This document shows, piece after piece, positions 24,361-32,499 of a stretch of DNA of 56,660 bases. The first letter of the stretch is position 1, and every line of letters begins with the position of its first letter. Both the position numbers and the translations under genes were made by a program. The DNA lies in the NCBI GenBank assembly GCA_005518205.2, contig RFFC02000042.1, positions 1 to 56,660 on the forward strand, read 5' to 3'. The notes under the pieces were generated by a model that saw only the letters and a program-made list of their open reading frames with translations, ran no database searches and was not told the origin of the DNA. This DNA comes from Hormoscilla sp. GUM202. GTDB lineage: Bacteria; Cyanobacteriota; Cyanobacteriia; Cyanobacteriales; Desertifilaceae.

Positions 24361-26380
24361 ATGAGAGAACAACAAGCGATTGATAAATTAGTTCGCGGCG
24401 GAAATGGACACGACCACCTTTACGGCGATATTGGGAACGACTCTCTCATCGGCGGAGATGGAACAGACTGTGCGGAATGTTCGAGCGTAAGCAAAGATAG
24501 CGTGGTTTCAATGACCCGCTAAAATTGTGACAGCTCAAACTGGTTACATTAGCCAGGGAACTGTGGAATTATTGTGGGTCCTAACCCCATCCTCCAGATA
24601 CGGGAGGTACACCGGTCCCAACTGCCTCGGAGTGTTATCGCCGGGGGTGGAAAGCAGGGACTTAAATGAAGGCTATCTGGCAGCCTAAGCCGGAAACGCC
24701 ACTAGGAAAGGTGCTCATGGTTAACGATAAGTGAAGTTGTACAAGCCTCGTGATCATCAACCAGCGGAATAAGGCTTTTACGCTGGGCCAAAAGGCAATG
24801 GTAGGTGTAGATATCCTTGGTCTGTGGATATCTCGTATTACTACAATCCTCCCGGGGTATTGCAACGACCTAAAAGCATCGTATTGATTCCACGGAACGT
24901 TATAACCTCAGTGATGCTATCTGCCTCCGGTAGATAAGTTAGATAATAAGCGCAAGCCCACTGGGGAGGGATGTCCTAAAAAGCCAACGCTTGGGGTAAT
25001 GCCTAGGATATGCCGACATAGGACGGTGATAGTAGAATGCGATTGGAACTGTAGTCTGATGAACTAAAAGCCCGCCGATAGCTGGTTACTGGTAAAACTA
25101 CTTCTAAAAGAGCGAGCAGAGAGAAATCTCTCGGTTGGTAGGCAATCCACTCGCCACCACGGAATCACACAAGGCTGACGGTAGAGGATTAGTCTCCTGT
25201 TGTACGCCACAGGATAAAGATGAAGAACAAGTCGCAAGGGGACAAGGGGGTAACCCCGACAAATCCCTACCCATGACAACGGGTCTATTACCCAGGAGCC
25301 GTGTGCGGTGAAAGTCGCAAGCACGGTTTTGAAAGGGAGGGTTGGGAAGCGATTCCCAGCTCGACCCCGACCACCTCTACGGCAGAGATGGGAACGACAC
25401 TCTCGTCGGCGGAAATGGAAAAGGCTACCTTCACGGTGAAGTGGGGAACGACTCTCTCATCGGCGGAAGTGGAAAAGACTACCTCCACGGTGGAGATGGA
25501 AAAGACTACCTCCACGGCGGAGATGAAACAGACTACCTCCACGGTGACAATGGGAAAGACTCTCTCTTCGGCGGAAGAGGAAACGACGTCCTCTACGGCG
25601 GTCATGGGGACGACTCTCTCGTCGGCGGAGATGGACACGACGAACTCCGAGGAGGATGGGAACGACTCTGTCACTGGCGGATATGGAAAGGACGACCTCA
25701 TCGGCGGACAGGGACACGACTCTCTCAGCGGCGGTCATGGGGACGACTCTCTCAGCGGCGGTCATGGAGACGACACCCTCAGCGGTGGATATGGACAGGA
25801 TCGCCTCAGCGGTGGAGATGGACAGGATAACCTCAGCGGTGGATATGGACACGACCACCTCAGCGGAGGAGATGAGGCCGACACTCTCACCGGCGGAAAT
25901 GGACACGACCACCTTTACGGCGATATTGGGAACGACTCTCTCATCGGCGGAAATGGACACGACCACCTTTACGGCGATATTGGGAACGACTCTCTCATCG
26001 GCGGAGATGGGGAAGACCACCTTTACGGCGGAAATGGGGAGGACTCTCTCGTCGGCGGATATAAGAAAGATTACCTCATCGGAGGAGATGGGAACGACTA
26101 CCTCAACGGTAACCATGGGGACGACTATCTCACTGGAGGAGAGGGCGCCGATACATTCGTTATCCAGAAGCATCACCGTGGCAAGGATACCATCATAGAC
26201 TTTACTGATGACACGGACATAATCATGCTAAAAGGTTTGAGTTTAGATGATGTAAGGATCGGCTCTCGCTCTCTGGAAGGAAATGTCGTGATTGAAATCA
26301 AAGGAGGATACTCTGTCACCCTACTTGACCTTGATGATTCGACCGTAATTAATGCCGAGGATTTCACTGTTTCCAGGTAA
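24361..26380 (+). pseudogene. RTX (hemolysin-type Ca-binding) protein gene, interrupted by a group II intron and a frameshift
   Basis: The 5' part (24361-24469) reads MREQQAIDKLVRGGNGHDHL and then GDIGNDSLIGGDGTD, RTX nonapeptides. The intron follows. From 25372 the repeats resume (HLYGRDGNDTLVGG) and run to a shift at ~25651-25657: two bases are missing in ggaggatggg, where ggaggagatggg would keep frame. They then continue in another frame to the typical RTX end GADTFVIQKHH...TIIDFTDDTDIIMLKG and the stop at 26380. GGxGxDxLx motifs bind Ca2+ in secreted proteins. Repeat blocks at 24397 and 25891 are identical, so the array is also homogenised. Confidence 0.7.
24470..25371 (+). mobile_element. 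Group II intron without reverse-transcriptase ORF (~900 nt)
   Basis: The 5' end GTGCGG fits the GUGYG consensus. Domain V is clear at 25296-25329: GAGCCGTGTGCGGTGAAAG, loop, CGCAAGCACGG. A short hairpin like domain VI follows (gttgggaagcgattcccagc) and the 3' end is ...CGAC. Between are the long folded domains I-IV, with no open frame of useful size. Splicing it out rejoins the RTX frame almost exactly (GDGTD + HLYG or YLYG). It would need a maturase from elsewhere. Confidence 0.85.
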
Positions 26381-26443
26381 CTGCTAACTGTGTTTACAAC
26401 GGCACTCGTTCAACCAGACGCTATTCAGACACCAGCCTTTCCT

Positions 26444-26560
26444 CTAGGGCGTGTCATCAGTTAAGCCAGATAACTGTAGCAGCGAGATAGATGGCCCGAT
26501 TTTTCGGACCGATCGCGTTATCGAATGCATTCCCTGACCTGTACGCACAAATTGCGCCCC
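26444..26560 (-). pseudogene. Possible C-terminal remnant of an IS transposase
   Basis: Minus-strand frame RGAICAYRSGNAFDNAIGPK continuing NRAIYLAATVIWLN-stop, next to agggcgtgtcatc, looks like the end of an IS4/IS5-type transposase and its inverted repeat. No other part is present. The family call is tentative. Confidence 0.3.
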
Positions 26561-26670
26561 GCGGGGGACCAGGCAGCTATCCAAGTGTTTGAGAAGAAGC
26601 CAAAACCGCCCAAGGAAGAGGTACCAGAACCAGCAGCAGCGCCAGAACCAGCAGCTTGCTGATGAAGAAA

Positions 26671-26711
26671 GGCGATCGCCCCAAGCTTGACTAAAGGGCG
26701 ATCGCCGTTTT
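26671..26711 (-). terminator. Hairpin terminator behind fghA
   Basis: Two ggcgatcgccc arms (HIP1-based) facing each other with a 15-base loop, starting 5 bases after the fghA stop. On the plus strand the stem is followed by gtttttc. It probably ends fghA transcripts. Confidence 0.55.
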
Positions 26712-26715
26712 TCTT

Positions 26716-27561
26716 TTACTCGCACAAGACAGCAGCATGGTGGCGGATGTGGTCTGCGACGAAGGTGGAGACAAAGTAGTAGCCGTGGTCGTAACCTGCT
26801 TGCATGCGTAAGGTTAGGGGTTGACCGACCTTTTGACAAGCTTCGGAAAATACTTCTGGTAGCAGTTGGGGGAGATATTCATCCGCCGTTCCTTGATCGA
26901 TCAGAATGGGACGACTATATTTAGCCGTAAGGATTAATTCGCTGGCATCGTAAACCCGCCAGGTTTCCTGCTTGGTACCCAGGTAATTGGTAAATACCTT
27001 CTGTCCCAAATCACTGCGCATCGGTGCCGCGATCGGGGCGAAAGCGGAAAGTGACTGATATTGTTCTGGGTTCCTCAAGGCACAGACTAGGGCCCCATGT
27101 CCGCCCATAGAATGACCGAAAATTCCCTGTTTTTCCGGTATCGCTGGAAAGTTTTCGGCTATGATTGCAGGTAATTCGCGGACCACATAGCTGTACATTT
27201 GATAGTGGGACGCCCAGGGTGCCATTGTCGCATCAACGTAGAAGCCTGCACCCGTACCGAGATCCCACTCGTCGTTTTCACCCTGTATGCCAGTATCCCG
27301 CGGACTGGTATCTGGCATAACTAACATTAACCCCTGTTCTGCGGCGTACCGCTGCGCCCCGGCTTTCATGATAAAGTTCTCTTCTGTAGAGGTTAAACCA
27401 GAGAGAAAATAGAGGACTGGCACTGGTTTTGATTTTGCTTGGGGTGGTTGATAAACTGCAAAGTGCATTTCGCAGTTACAGGTCTCCGAATGATGGCTGT
27501 GAAAACTGACTTGGCCGCCGAAACAGGCATGTTCGGAAATAATGTTGACTGATGTAGACAT
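26716..27561 (-). CDS. fghA: S-formylglutathione hydrolase
   Basis: 281 residues, the usual FGH length. Esterase-D fold with nucleophile motif GHSMGGHGAL, oxyanion-loop LSGLTSTEENF, SPRDTGIQGENDEWD and the C-terminal catalytic His region AGYDHGYYFVSTF. It hydrolyses S-formylglutathione to formate and glutathione, the second step of glutathione-dependent formaldehyde oxidation. It lies 180 bp downstream of adhC, which does the first step, so the two likely form an operon despite the repeat between them. Confidence 0.95.
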   Translation of the reverse strand: MSTSVNIISEHACFGGQVSFHSHHSETCNCEMHFAVYQPPQAKSKPVPVLYFLSGLTSTEENFIMKAGAQRYAAEQGLMLVMPDTSPRDTGIQGENDEWDLGTGAGFYVDATMAPWASHYQMYSYVVRELPAIIAENFPAIPEKQGIFGHSMGGHGALVCALRNPEQYQSLSAFAPIAAPMRSDLGQKVFTNYLGTKQETWRVYDASELILTAKYSRPILIDQGTADEYLPQLLPEVFSEACQKVGQPLTLRMQAGYDHGYYFVSTFVADHIRHHAAVLCE

Positions 27562-27599
27562 AATTTGCTAATGGGGAATAACAGGGCCGTAAATTATTC

Positions 27600-27692
27600 G
27601 CGATCGCGATCGCCGTCACCCGTTCCCAGGCAGAGCCGTGGGAACGAGGGGTGCGGCTACAGGGACAAAGCCCGCCTGCGCGGGCTAAAGAT
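27600..27692. repeat. Composite dispersed repeat between adhC and fghA
   Basis: cgcgatcgcgatcgcc, then gttcccaggcagagccgtgggaac, gcggctacaggGacaaagcc and gcccgcctgcgcgggc. The same series (gttcccaggcagagccgtgg ... ggctacaggaacaaagc) occurs at 56296-56345. Confidence 0.8.
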
Positions 27693-27741
27693 AGGAATTG
27701 CCTACCTTTGCGCCCAAGCGCAACAACGAACCAATGTTCAG

Positions 27742-28851
27742 TTAAAATGTTAAAACGGTGCGGATAGACTCGCCTTTGTGCATTAATTCAAAGGCGTCAT
27801 TAATTTGGTCGATCGGCATGACGTGGGTAATCAAGTCATCGATGTTAATTTTACCTTCCATGTACCAATCAACAATTTTCGGTACGTCGGTGCGCCCTCT
27901 GGCACCTCCGAAGGCTGTACCTTTCCACACTCGACCAGTGACTAGCTGAAAGGGACGAGTGTTGATTTCTTCCCCTGCACCTGCTACGCCGATAATCACG
28001 CTCACGCCCCAGCCTTTATGACATGATTCTAAGGCTTGACGCATGACCTTGACATTGCCAATGCACTCGAATGTGTAGTCAGCACCACCTTTGGTTAAGT
28101 CTACCAAATATGAAACCAGATCGCCTTCGATTTCCTGGGGGTTGACAAAGTGCGTCATGCCGAATTTTTCTGCTAGAGGGCATTTTTTGGGGTTGAGATC
28201 GACGCCGACTATCATGTTAGCACCTACCAGGCGGGCTCCCTGAATGACGTTCAAACCAATTCCGCCTAAACCGAATACAATCACATTAGCGCCTGCTTCG
28301 ACTTTAGCGGTGTTAATTACCGCCCCGATGCCAGTAGTGACGCCGCAGCCAATATAACATACTTTGTCAAAGGGAGCGTCTTCTCGAATCTTGGCAAGGG
28401 ATATTTCTGGCAATATGGTGTAGTTGGCAAAGGTGGATGTGCCCATATAATGATTGATGGTCCTGCCATCGATGGAGAACCGACTTGTCCCATCAGGCAT
28501 GACTCCCTGTCCCTGAGTAGTCCGAATTGCTTGACAAAGATTCGTTTTCATGCTCAAGCAATATTCGCATTGGCGACATTCTGGGATGTACAGGGGAATG
28601 ACCCGATCGCCCGGTTTGAGGCTAGTGACGCCGGGGCCGACTTCGAGAACTATACCTGCGCCTTCATGTCCGAGAATGGCGGGGAAGAGTCCTTCGGGAT
28701 CGGCACCGGAAAGGGTATAGGCGTCGGTATGACAAACTCCCGTGGCTTTAATTTCCACGAGGACTTCTCCTGCTTTCGGACCATCTAGCTGCACTGTTTC
28801 TATGGATAAGGGTTGGCCTGCTGCAAAGGCGACTGCTGCTTTTACGTCCAT
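27742..28851 (-). CDS. adhC: S-(hydroxymethyl)glutathione dehydrogenase / class III alcohol dehydrogenase
   Basis: 369 residues. Zinc-dependent medium-chain ADH: catalytic zinc site [13 protein letters not shown] and GHEGAGIV, structural zinc cysteines [15 protein letters not shown], and the cofactor loop [34 protein letters not shown] and the C-terminal [10 protein letters not shown] are class III traits. It oxidises the formaldehyde-glutathione adduct to S-formylglutathione with NAD. Upstream member of the pair with fghA. Confidence 0.95.
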   Translation of the reverse strand: MDVKAAVAFAAGQPLSIETVQLDGPKAGEVLVEIKATGVCHTDAYTLSGADPEGLFPAILGHEGAGIVLEVGPGVTSLKPGDRVIPLYIPECRQCEYCLSMKTNLCQAIRTTQGQGVMPDGTSRFSIDGRTINHYMGTSTFANYTILPEISLAKIREDAPFDKVCYIGCGVTTGIGAVINTAKVEAGANVIVFGLGGIGLNVIQGARLVGANMIVGVDLNPKKCPLAEKFGMTHFVNPQEIEGDLVSYLVDLTKGGADYTFECIGNVKVMRQALESCHKGWGVSVIIGVAGAGEEINTRPFQLVTGRVWKGTAFGGARGRTDVPKIVDWYMEGKINIDDLITHVMPIDQINDAFELMHKGESIRTVLTF

Positions 28852-28876
28852 ACTTCCTGTTGAGAGAACTTCGGGT

Positions 28877-28882
28877 TATAAT
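28877..28882 (+). promoter_or_regulatory. TATAAT -10 box of the phycobilisome-like/PIN module 1
   Basis: TATAAT in ggttataatagactc lies 30 bases before ATG 28912. The equivalent box at 29658 is the same distance from the paralogue, which supports both the promoter and the choice of the inner ATG. Confidence 0.55.
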
Positions 28883-28911
28883 AGACTCAAATGGTGAATT
28901 GGAAAAGTGCT

Positions 28912-29571
28912 ATGGAAACTACAATCAGAGAAGCGATCGTCGATGCTACCAGTCAAGGTCGTTTTCTGGACGATCGGGAACTGGAACTGGTTGCCCAAAG
29001 GCTGGAACGGGCAGCGGCTTACTTTGCTGGGGCTAAGTATTTGGCAGAAAATGCCTCGGTTCTGATGGAGGGTGCAGTGCAAGCGGCCTCATCTATTTTG
29101 CCCGAGGATGCTTGTGGACCGGACGCCAAGGAAAAGTACCTGCGTGAGGTGGCATTTTATCTGCGCCAGCTACAATACCGTTTAGTTGCTCAGGCGACGA
29201 GTATCCAGCCGAATTCGACCGGGAGTTGGCAGACGATCGGCTATAGTTTTTTTGATTTGCCGATTGATGGGGCGATCGCGGCCCTCAAGTATCTGAAAGG
29301 CGATCGGGGTTTGCCGACCTGGGCGGCTAAACTTGTTAACGCCTACATTGACGCCAGCTTGGAGATCCTGAGCGCACTCCAAGAGAAGCACCTGCTGATT
29401 GATGAGACTGACAACGGTAAGGTAATTTCCCTTGAGCCGGAAGAGAAACCTCTCTGGAAACGACTCATGGAAATAGGTGCGCGGGTTCCCGACGAAGAAT
29501 GGGCTAAACTCCCGAGGGATTTGGCTCGCAATTTTGAACATTATATGTATGGAGCACCGAAAGAAGAATGA
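28912..29571 (+). CDS. Phycobilisome-like globin domain fused to an antitoxin tail, copy 1
   Basis: 219 residues. Residues ~5-160 resemble phycobiliprotein subunits: GRFLDDRELELV (compare GRYLDRDAMERL in allophycocyanin), AENASVLMEGAVQ, KYLREVAFYLRQLQYRLVAQ (compare CLRDMDYYLRYASYALVAG) and LPIDGAIAALKYLKG. The bilin-binding Cys is Tyr here. Residues ~165-219 (GKVISLEPEEKPLWKRL, IGARVPDEEWAKLPRDLARN, FEHYMYG) match tails of cyanobacterial PIN-toxin antitoxins. The stop overlaps the start of a PIN remnant as ATGA. ATG 28891 is an alternative start, but it would leave no leader after the -10 box. Confidence 0.7.
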   Translation: METTIREAIVDATSQGRFLDDRELELVAQRLERAAAYFAGAKYLAENASVLMEGAVQAASSILPEDACGPDAKEKYLREVAFYLRQLQYRLVAQATSIQPNSTGSWQTIGYSFFDLPIDGAIAALKYLKGDRGLPTWAAKLVNAYIDASLEILSALQEKHLLIDETDNGKVISLEPEEKPLWKRLMEIGARVPDEEWAKLPRDLARNFEHYMYGAPKEE

Positions 29572-29636
29572 GGCGTATTTTTCTCTATACCTCCTATCTC
29601 GTCGCACTCGCCAATCGAGGTGGTGACTTATATTAG
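29568..29636 (+). pseudogene. Remnant of a PIN toxin gene
   Basis: ATGA-coupled to the gene before it. Reads MRRIFLYTSYLVALANRGGD then stops; the intact paralogue at 30346 begins MRGIFLDTSYLVALADRDSD. The first catalytic Asp has become Tyr, a TAG ends the frame after 22 codons, and the rest is replaced by the promoter of the second module. Confidence 0.8.
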
Positions 29637-29657
29637 CATGTAGAACCATTATCGCTT

Positions 29658-29663
29658 TATAAT
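29658..29663 (+). promoter_or_regulatory. TATAAT -10 box of module 2
   Basis: TATAAT only 2 bases before the ATG at 29666 and 30 bases before ATG 29693. A start at 29666 would be inside or upstream of the transcription start, so 29693 is favoured. Confidence 0.5.
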
Positions 29664-29692
29664 AGATGGACATGATGAATACCGAAAGTGCT

Positions 29693-30349
29693 ATGGAAAA
29701 TCAAATCAGAGAGGGCCTCGTAGATGCTACAATTCAAGGTCGTTTTTTGAATGCTAGCGAACTGGAACTGGTGGCCCAGAGGCTGGAACAGACGGCGGCT
29801 TACTTTGCTGGTGCTAAGTATTTGGCAGAAAATGCCCCAAATTTGATCGAGGGGGCTGTGCAAAGGGCCTGCGCAATTTTGCCCGACTCCGCTTGTGGGC
29901 CGGAAATGAAAGAGAAATACCTGCACGATCTAGCTGGTTATCTGCACCATTTGCAATACTACTTAGTTGCTGAGGCGACGAGTGTTCAGTCCAATTCCCT
30001 GGGTAGTTGGCAGATGATCGACTATAATTTTTCTTTGCCGACTGATGGGGCGATCGCGGCCCTCAAGTATCTGAAAGGCGATCGGGGTTTGCCGACTTGG
30101 GCGGCCAAACTTGTTAACGCCTACATTGACGCCAGCTTGAAGAGCCTGAACGCACTCCAAGAGAAGCACAAGATGATTGGCGAGACTGACAACGGTAAGG
30201 TAATTTCCCTTGAGCCGGAAGAGAAACCTTTCTGGAAACGAATTATAGAGATTGGTGCGCAGGTTCCTCCGGAGGAATGGGCTAAAATACCGAAAGATTT
30301 GGCTCGCAATTTTGAACATTATATGTATGGAGGACCGAAAGAAGAATGA
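29693..30349 (+). CDS. Phycobilisome-like globin domain fused to an antitoxin tail, copy 2
   Basis: 218 residues, a close paralogue of 28912-29571. Phycobiliprotein-like marks: GRFLNASELELVAQRLEQ (compare ARYLSPGELDRIKSF in allophycocyanin alpha), KYLHDLAGYLHHLQYYLVAE, then DGAIAALKYLKGDRGLP and a final NAYIDASLKSL helix. Tyr stands at the chromophore Cys position. The tail (ISLEPEEKPFWKRIIEIGAQ, VPPEEWAKIPKDLARN) is antitoxin-like. Its stop overlaps the PIN toxin start (ATGA), so this is inferred to be the cognate antitoxin with an unusual N-terminal module. Confidence 0.75.
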   Translation: MENQIREGLVDATIQGRFLNASELELVAQRLEQTAAYFAGAKYLAENAPNLIEGAVQRACAILPDSACGPEMKEKYLHDLAGYLHHLQYYLVAEATSVQSNSLGSWQMIDYNFSLPTDGAIAALKYLKGDRGLPTWAAKLVNAYIDASLKSLNALQEKHKMIGETDNGKVISLEPEEKPFWKRIIEIGAQVPPEEWAKIPKDLARNFEHYMYGGPKEE

Positions 30350-30762
30350 GGGGTATTTTCCTCGATACTTCCTATCTCGTCGCACTCGCAGATCGAGATA
30401 GTGACTTACATCAGCGTGCAGAAGCATTCTCCCAGCAGTTAGGTGCTTTTGCAGTAGTAACCAGTGAGATGGTTCTGACGGAGTTACTCAACTATTTTTG
30501 TGAAAGGGGAGCTTATTTCCGTCAGATAGCTGTCAAACTTACTTCAGATCTACGAGACGATCGCCTTATAGAAATTGTCCCACAAACTCCCGAACTGTTC
30601 GAGCAAGCATTTAAATTCTATAAGGAAAGGATGGACAAGGGTTACAGTCTCACCGACTGCGCCTCAATGCTGATTATGGAGGAGCGTAAAATTAAGGATG
30701 TTCTGACCCACGATAAACATTTTATTCAGGAAGGTTTCAATGCTTTATTGAGATCGCTTTGA
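30346..30762 (+). CDS. PIN-domain (VapC-like) toxin
   Basis: 138 residues with all four acidic residues of a PIN ribonuclease: D7 (FLDTSYLV), E46 (VLTELLNYF), D104 (SLTDCASMLIM) and D123 (LTHDKHF). Translation is coupled to the preceding fusion gene by a 4-base overlap. VapC-type toxins cut tRNA or rRNA; the target here is unknown. Confidence 0.9.
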   Translation: MRGIFLDTSYLVALADRDSDLHQRAEAFSQQLGAFAVVTSEMVLTELLNYFCERGAYFRQIAVKLTSDLRDDRLIEIVPQTPELFEQAFKFYKERMDKGYSLTDCASMLIMEERKIKDVLTHDKHFIQEGFNALLRSL

Positions 30763-30769
30763 GAATGAC

Positions 30770-30852
30770 CAATAGACCTCTTGCATAAATGCTAAAATTG
30801 CTGATGAATTGCTATTGCGGAGCAAAAATTTACTTTTGCCAGAGGTCTATTG
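30770..30852. mobile_element. 83-bp MITE or IS remnant
   Basis: Inverted ends caatagacctcttgc and gccagaggtctattg, continuing as taaat/attta, around ~35 bases without coding. It begins 8 bases after the PIN stop. The ends resemble those of common cyanobacterial IS elements, but the parent is not here. Confidence 0.6.
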
Positions 30853-30951
30853 CTCAATAATCTCCGATCTTGTTTTAAGATAATGTCTGGGGAATCACCC
30901 ACAATTAAAAAAACTTCACCATTGAAAATGTCCCGCGTTGCCCAGCCCCCG

Positions 30952-30981
30952 GTTGGGTTGAGGCACGAAACCCAACCTACA
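30952..30981. repeat. Dispersed GGTTGGGTT...AACCCAACC hairpin
   Basis: ggttgggttgaggcacgaaacccaacc; same family as 14828 and 56511. The remainder of 30853-31071 shows no gene. Confidence 0.75.
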
Positions 30982-31071
30982 GATGATGAAAGTTTGAGCG
31001 TGGGCATTTAATCTGACATCATATAAAATAGTATCAGACCCAGATTTTTTGATGACCCTGCATTGAACGTG

Positions 31072-31734
31072 ATGAAACTTCCAGAAATTGCCAATCGCAA
31101 CTTGCGCAAGCGTGCCTTGACCCATGAATCGTTCGCCAACGAAAATAACTGTCCCGATAATGAACGGCTGGAATTTCTCGGGGATGCTGTCCTTGGCTTC
31201 ATCGTCAGCGATCTGCTGTATCGCACCTATCCCAATATGAACGAAGGTGATATGACGCGCCTGCGCTCAAAACTGGTGGACGAGTCCAAGTTGGCTACCT
31301 TTGCCCGTCAGTTTCACTTGGGAGATCGTCTGTACCTCGGTCACGGCGAGAAACTATTCGGCGGGCGTGATAAGGACAAGATCCTCGGCGATGCCTTTGA
31401 GGCGTATCTCGGTGCATTGTATCTCGATTCTGGATTGGAAACAGTACGCCGCTTTATTGAACCCCTGATACAAGAAATTATCAATGATGGCGATGGAATT
31501 GCTGTGCAAGTCGTGGATGAGAAAAACCAGTTTCAGCAACTAACTCTCGCCCGTTTTGGCATAACGCCAACCTACAGAATTGTGAATGAATCGGGCCCAG
31601 ATCATGCACGTCTATTTACGGCTGTGGCCTGCGTCAATGGTAAGGAATATGGACAGGGTACGGGTAAACGGAAGCGAGATGCTGAGAAGGCCGCTGCCCG
31701 TGATGCGTATCAAAAACTCAGTGGCGATCCGTGA
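31072..31734 (+). CDS. rnc: Ribonuclease III
   Basis: 220 residues. Signature ERLEFLGDAVLGFIVSDLLY, distal metal-site region GDAFEAYLGALYLDSGLE, and a C-terminal double-strand RNA-binding domain (YRIVNESGPDHARLFTAVAC, GTGKRKRDAEKAAARDAYQK). It cleaves double-stranded RNA in rRNA and mRNA maturation. ATG 31072 is used; TTG 31063 is in frame upstream. Followed at once by low-complexity repeats. Confidence 0.95.
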   Translation: MKLPEIANRNLRKRALTHESFANENNCPDNERLEFLGDAVLGFIVSDLLYRTYPNMNEGDMTRLRSKLVDESKLATFARQFHLGDRLYLGHGEKLFGGRDKDKILGDAFEAYLGALYLDSGLETVRRFIEPLIQEIINDGDGIAVQVVDEKNQFQQLTLARFGITPTYRIVNESGPDHARLFTAVACVNGKEYGQGTGKRKRDAEKAAARDAYQKLSGDP

Positions 31735-31737
31735 GAG

Positions 31738-31806
31738 TATCCGTGGGAGGATGAGTGGGAGGATGAGGATGAGGATGAGTGGGAGGATGAGTGGGAGGAT
31801 GAATAG
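31738..31806 (+). repeat. GA-rich degenerate repeat after rnc
   Basis: Irregular copies of gagtgggaggat and gaggat directly behind the rnc stop. Purine-rich on the plus strand; no gene. Confidence 0.7.
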
Positions 31807-31871
31807 GGCCACAGGCATCACAGTTGTTTCCATGGGACCAGCAAGACATCGGTGCTGCCTTCGAGACGATT

Positions 31872-32112
31872 GTCGCGTGACTCTGCAATCAAGTCGCGTG
31901 ACTCTGCAATCAAGTCGCGTAACTCTGCAATCAAGTCGCGTAACTCTGCAATCAAGTCGCGTGACTCTGCAATCAAGTCGCGTGACTCTGCAATCAAGTC
32001 GCGTGACTCTGCAATAGAGTCGCGTGACTCTGCAATAGAGTCGCGGGACTCTGCAATAGAGTCGCGGGACTTTGCCATAGAGTCACGTGACTTTGCCATA
32101 GAGTCACGTGAC
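31872..32112. repeat. 21-bp minisatellite (11 full units)
   Basis: Units start every 21 bp from 31872 (gtcgcgtgactctgcaatc + aa). Later units change caa to aga and gtgact to gggact in blocks, a graded drift along the array. Because 21 is divisible by 3, both strands look open (SRDSAIK / IAESRDL); without any start or ending domain I do not call a gene. gactct...agagtc makes each later unit palindromic. Confidence 0.9.
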
Positions 32113-32499
32113 GCAAGCCCTTAATCTCCATTCTCGGGCCTAGCGAATTTGTTCAGGATATGCTGTTTATCTGAGGTTGCTTAGGGAGCATCTCCTGCAT
32201 TGTAATATAGCCCGCGCAGGCCAGCGTTGTTTGTGTAGCCCCACCCAATGGGAGTTCCCAGTCTCTGGCTGGGAACGAACCGGAGGGAGGCAGAGCCTCC
32301 AGTAATCGAGTTTTACATTCGCAAAATTAATGCCCAGCGAGTTTCGATGGATTCTCTGGGAGCGATTTTTAGCCACCTGGCAGATAGCGCCCAAGTCCGC
32401 AGCGATCTGTTTAGTATCTCCTGCGTGTTAAGGAAAATCGGGGTAATCGTGCGGAATGTGCTAGCAGATGAGAAGCGCCGCCGCGCAGCGCAATCGCGT
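32113..32499. other. No intact gene; repeats and unclear remnants
   Basis: 32205-32300 contains dispersed repeats (tagcccgcgcaggcc, gttcccagtctctggctgggaac, gaggcagagcctcc). 32310-32470 has a short frame on each strand that I cannot assign. A gcgcagcgcaatcgcg insertion-like motif at ~32480-32503 marks where the threonine aldolase similarity ends. Confidence 0.5.

Noticed and set aside
25301-25640. Threonine/serine-rich frame (TTLSSAEMEKTT) in the RTX region
   Set aside because: It is the RTX repeat read out of frame; the GGxGxD frame is the real one on either side of the two-base deletion.
26565-26654. Proline/glutamate-rich tail KKPKPPKEEVPEPAAAPEP
   Set aside because: Looks protein-like, but no start or domain can be linked to it in frame; possibly a scrap of a membrane or wall protein, not enough to annotate.
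31852-32124. Repeat protein SRDSAIKSRDSAIK
   Set aside because: Open in more than one frame because of the 21-bp period; no ribosome site, no flanking domain.
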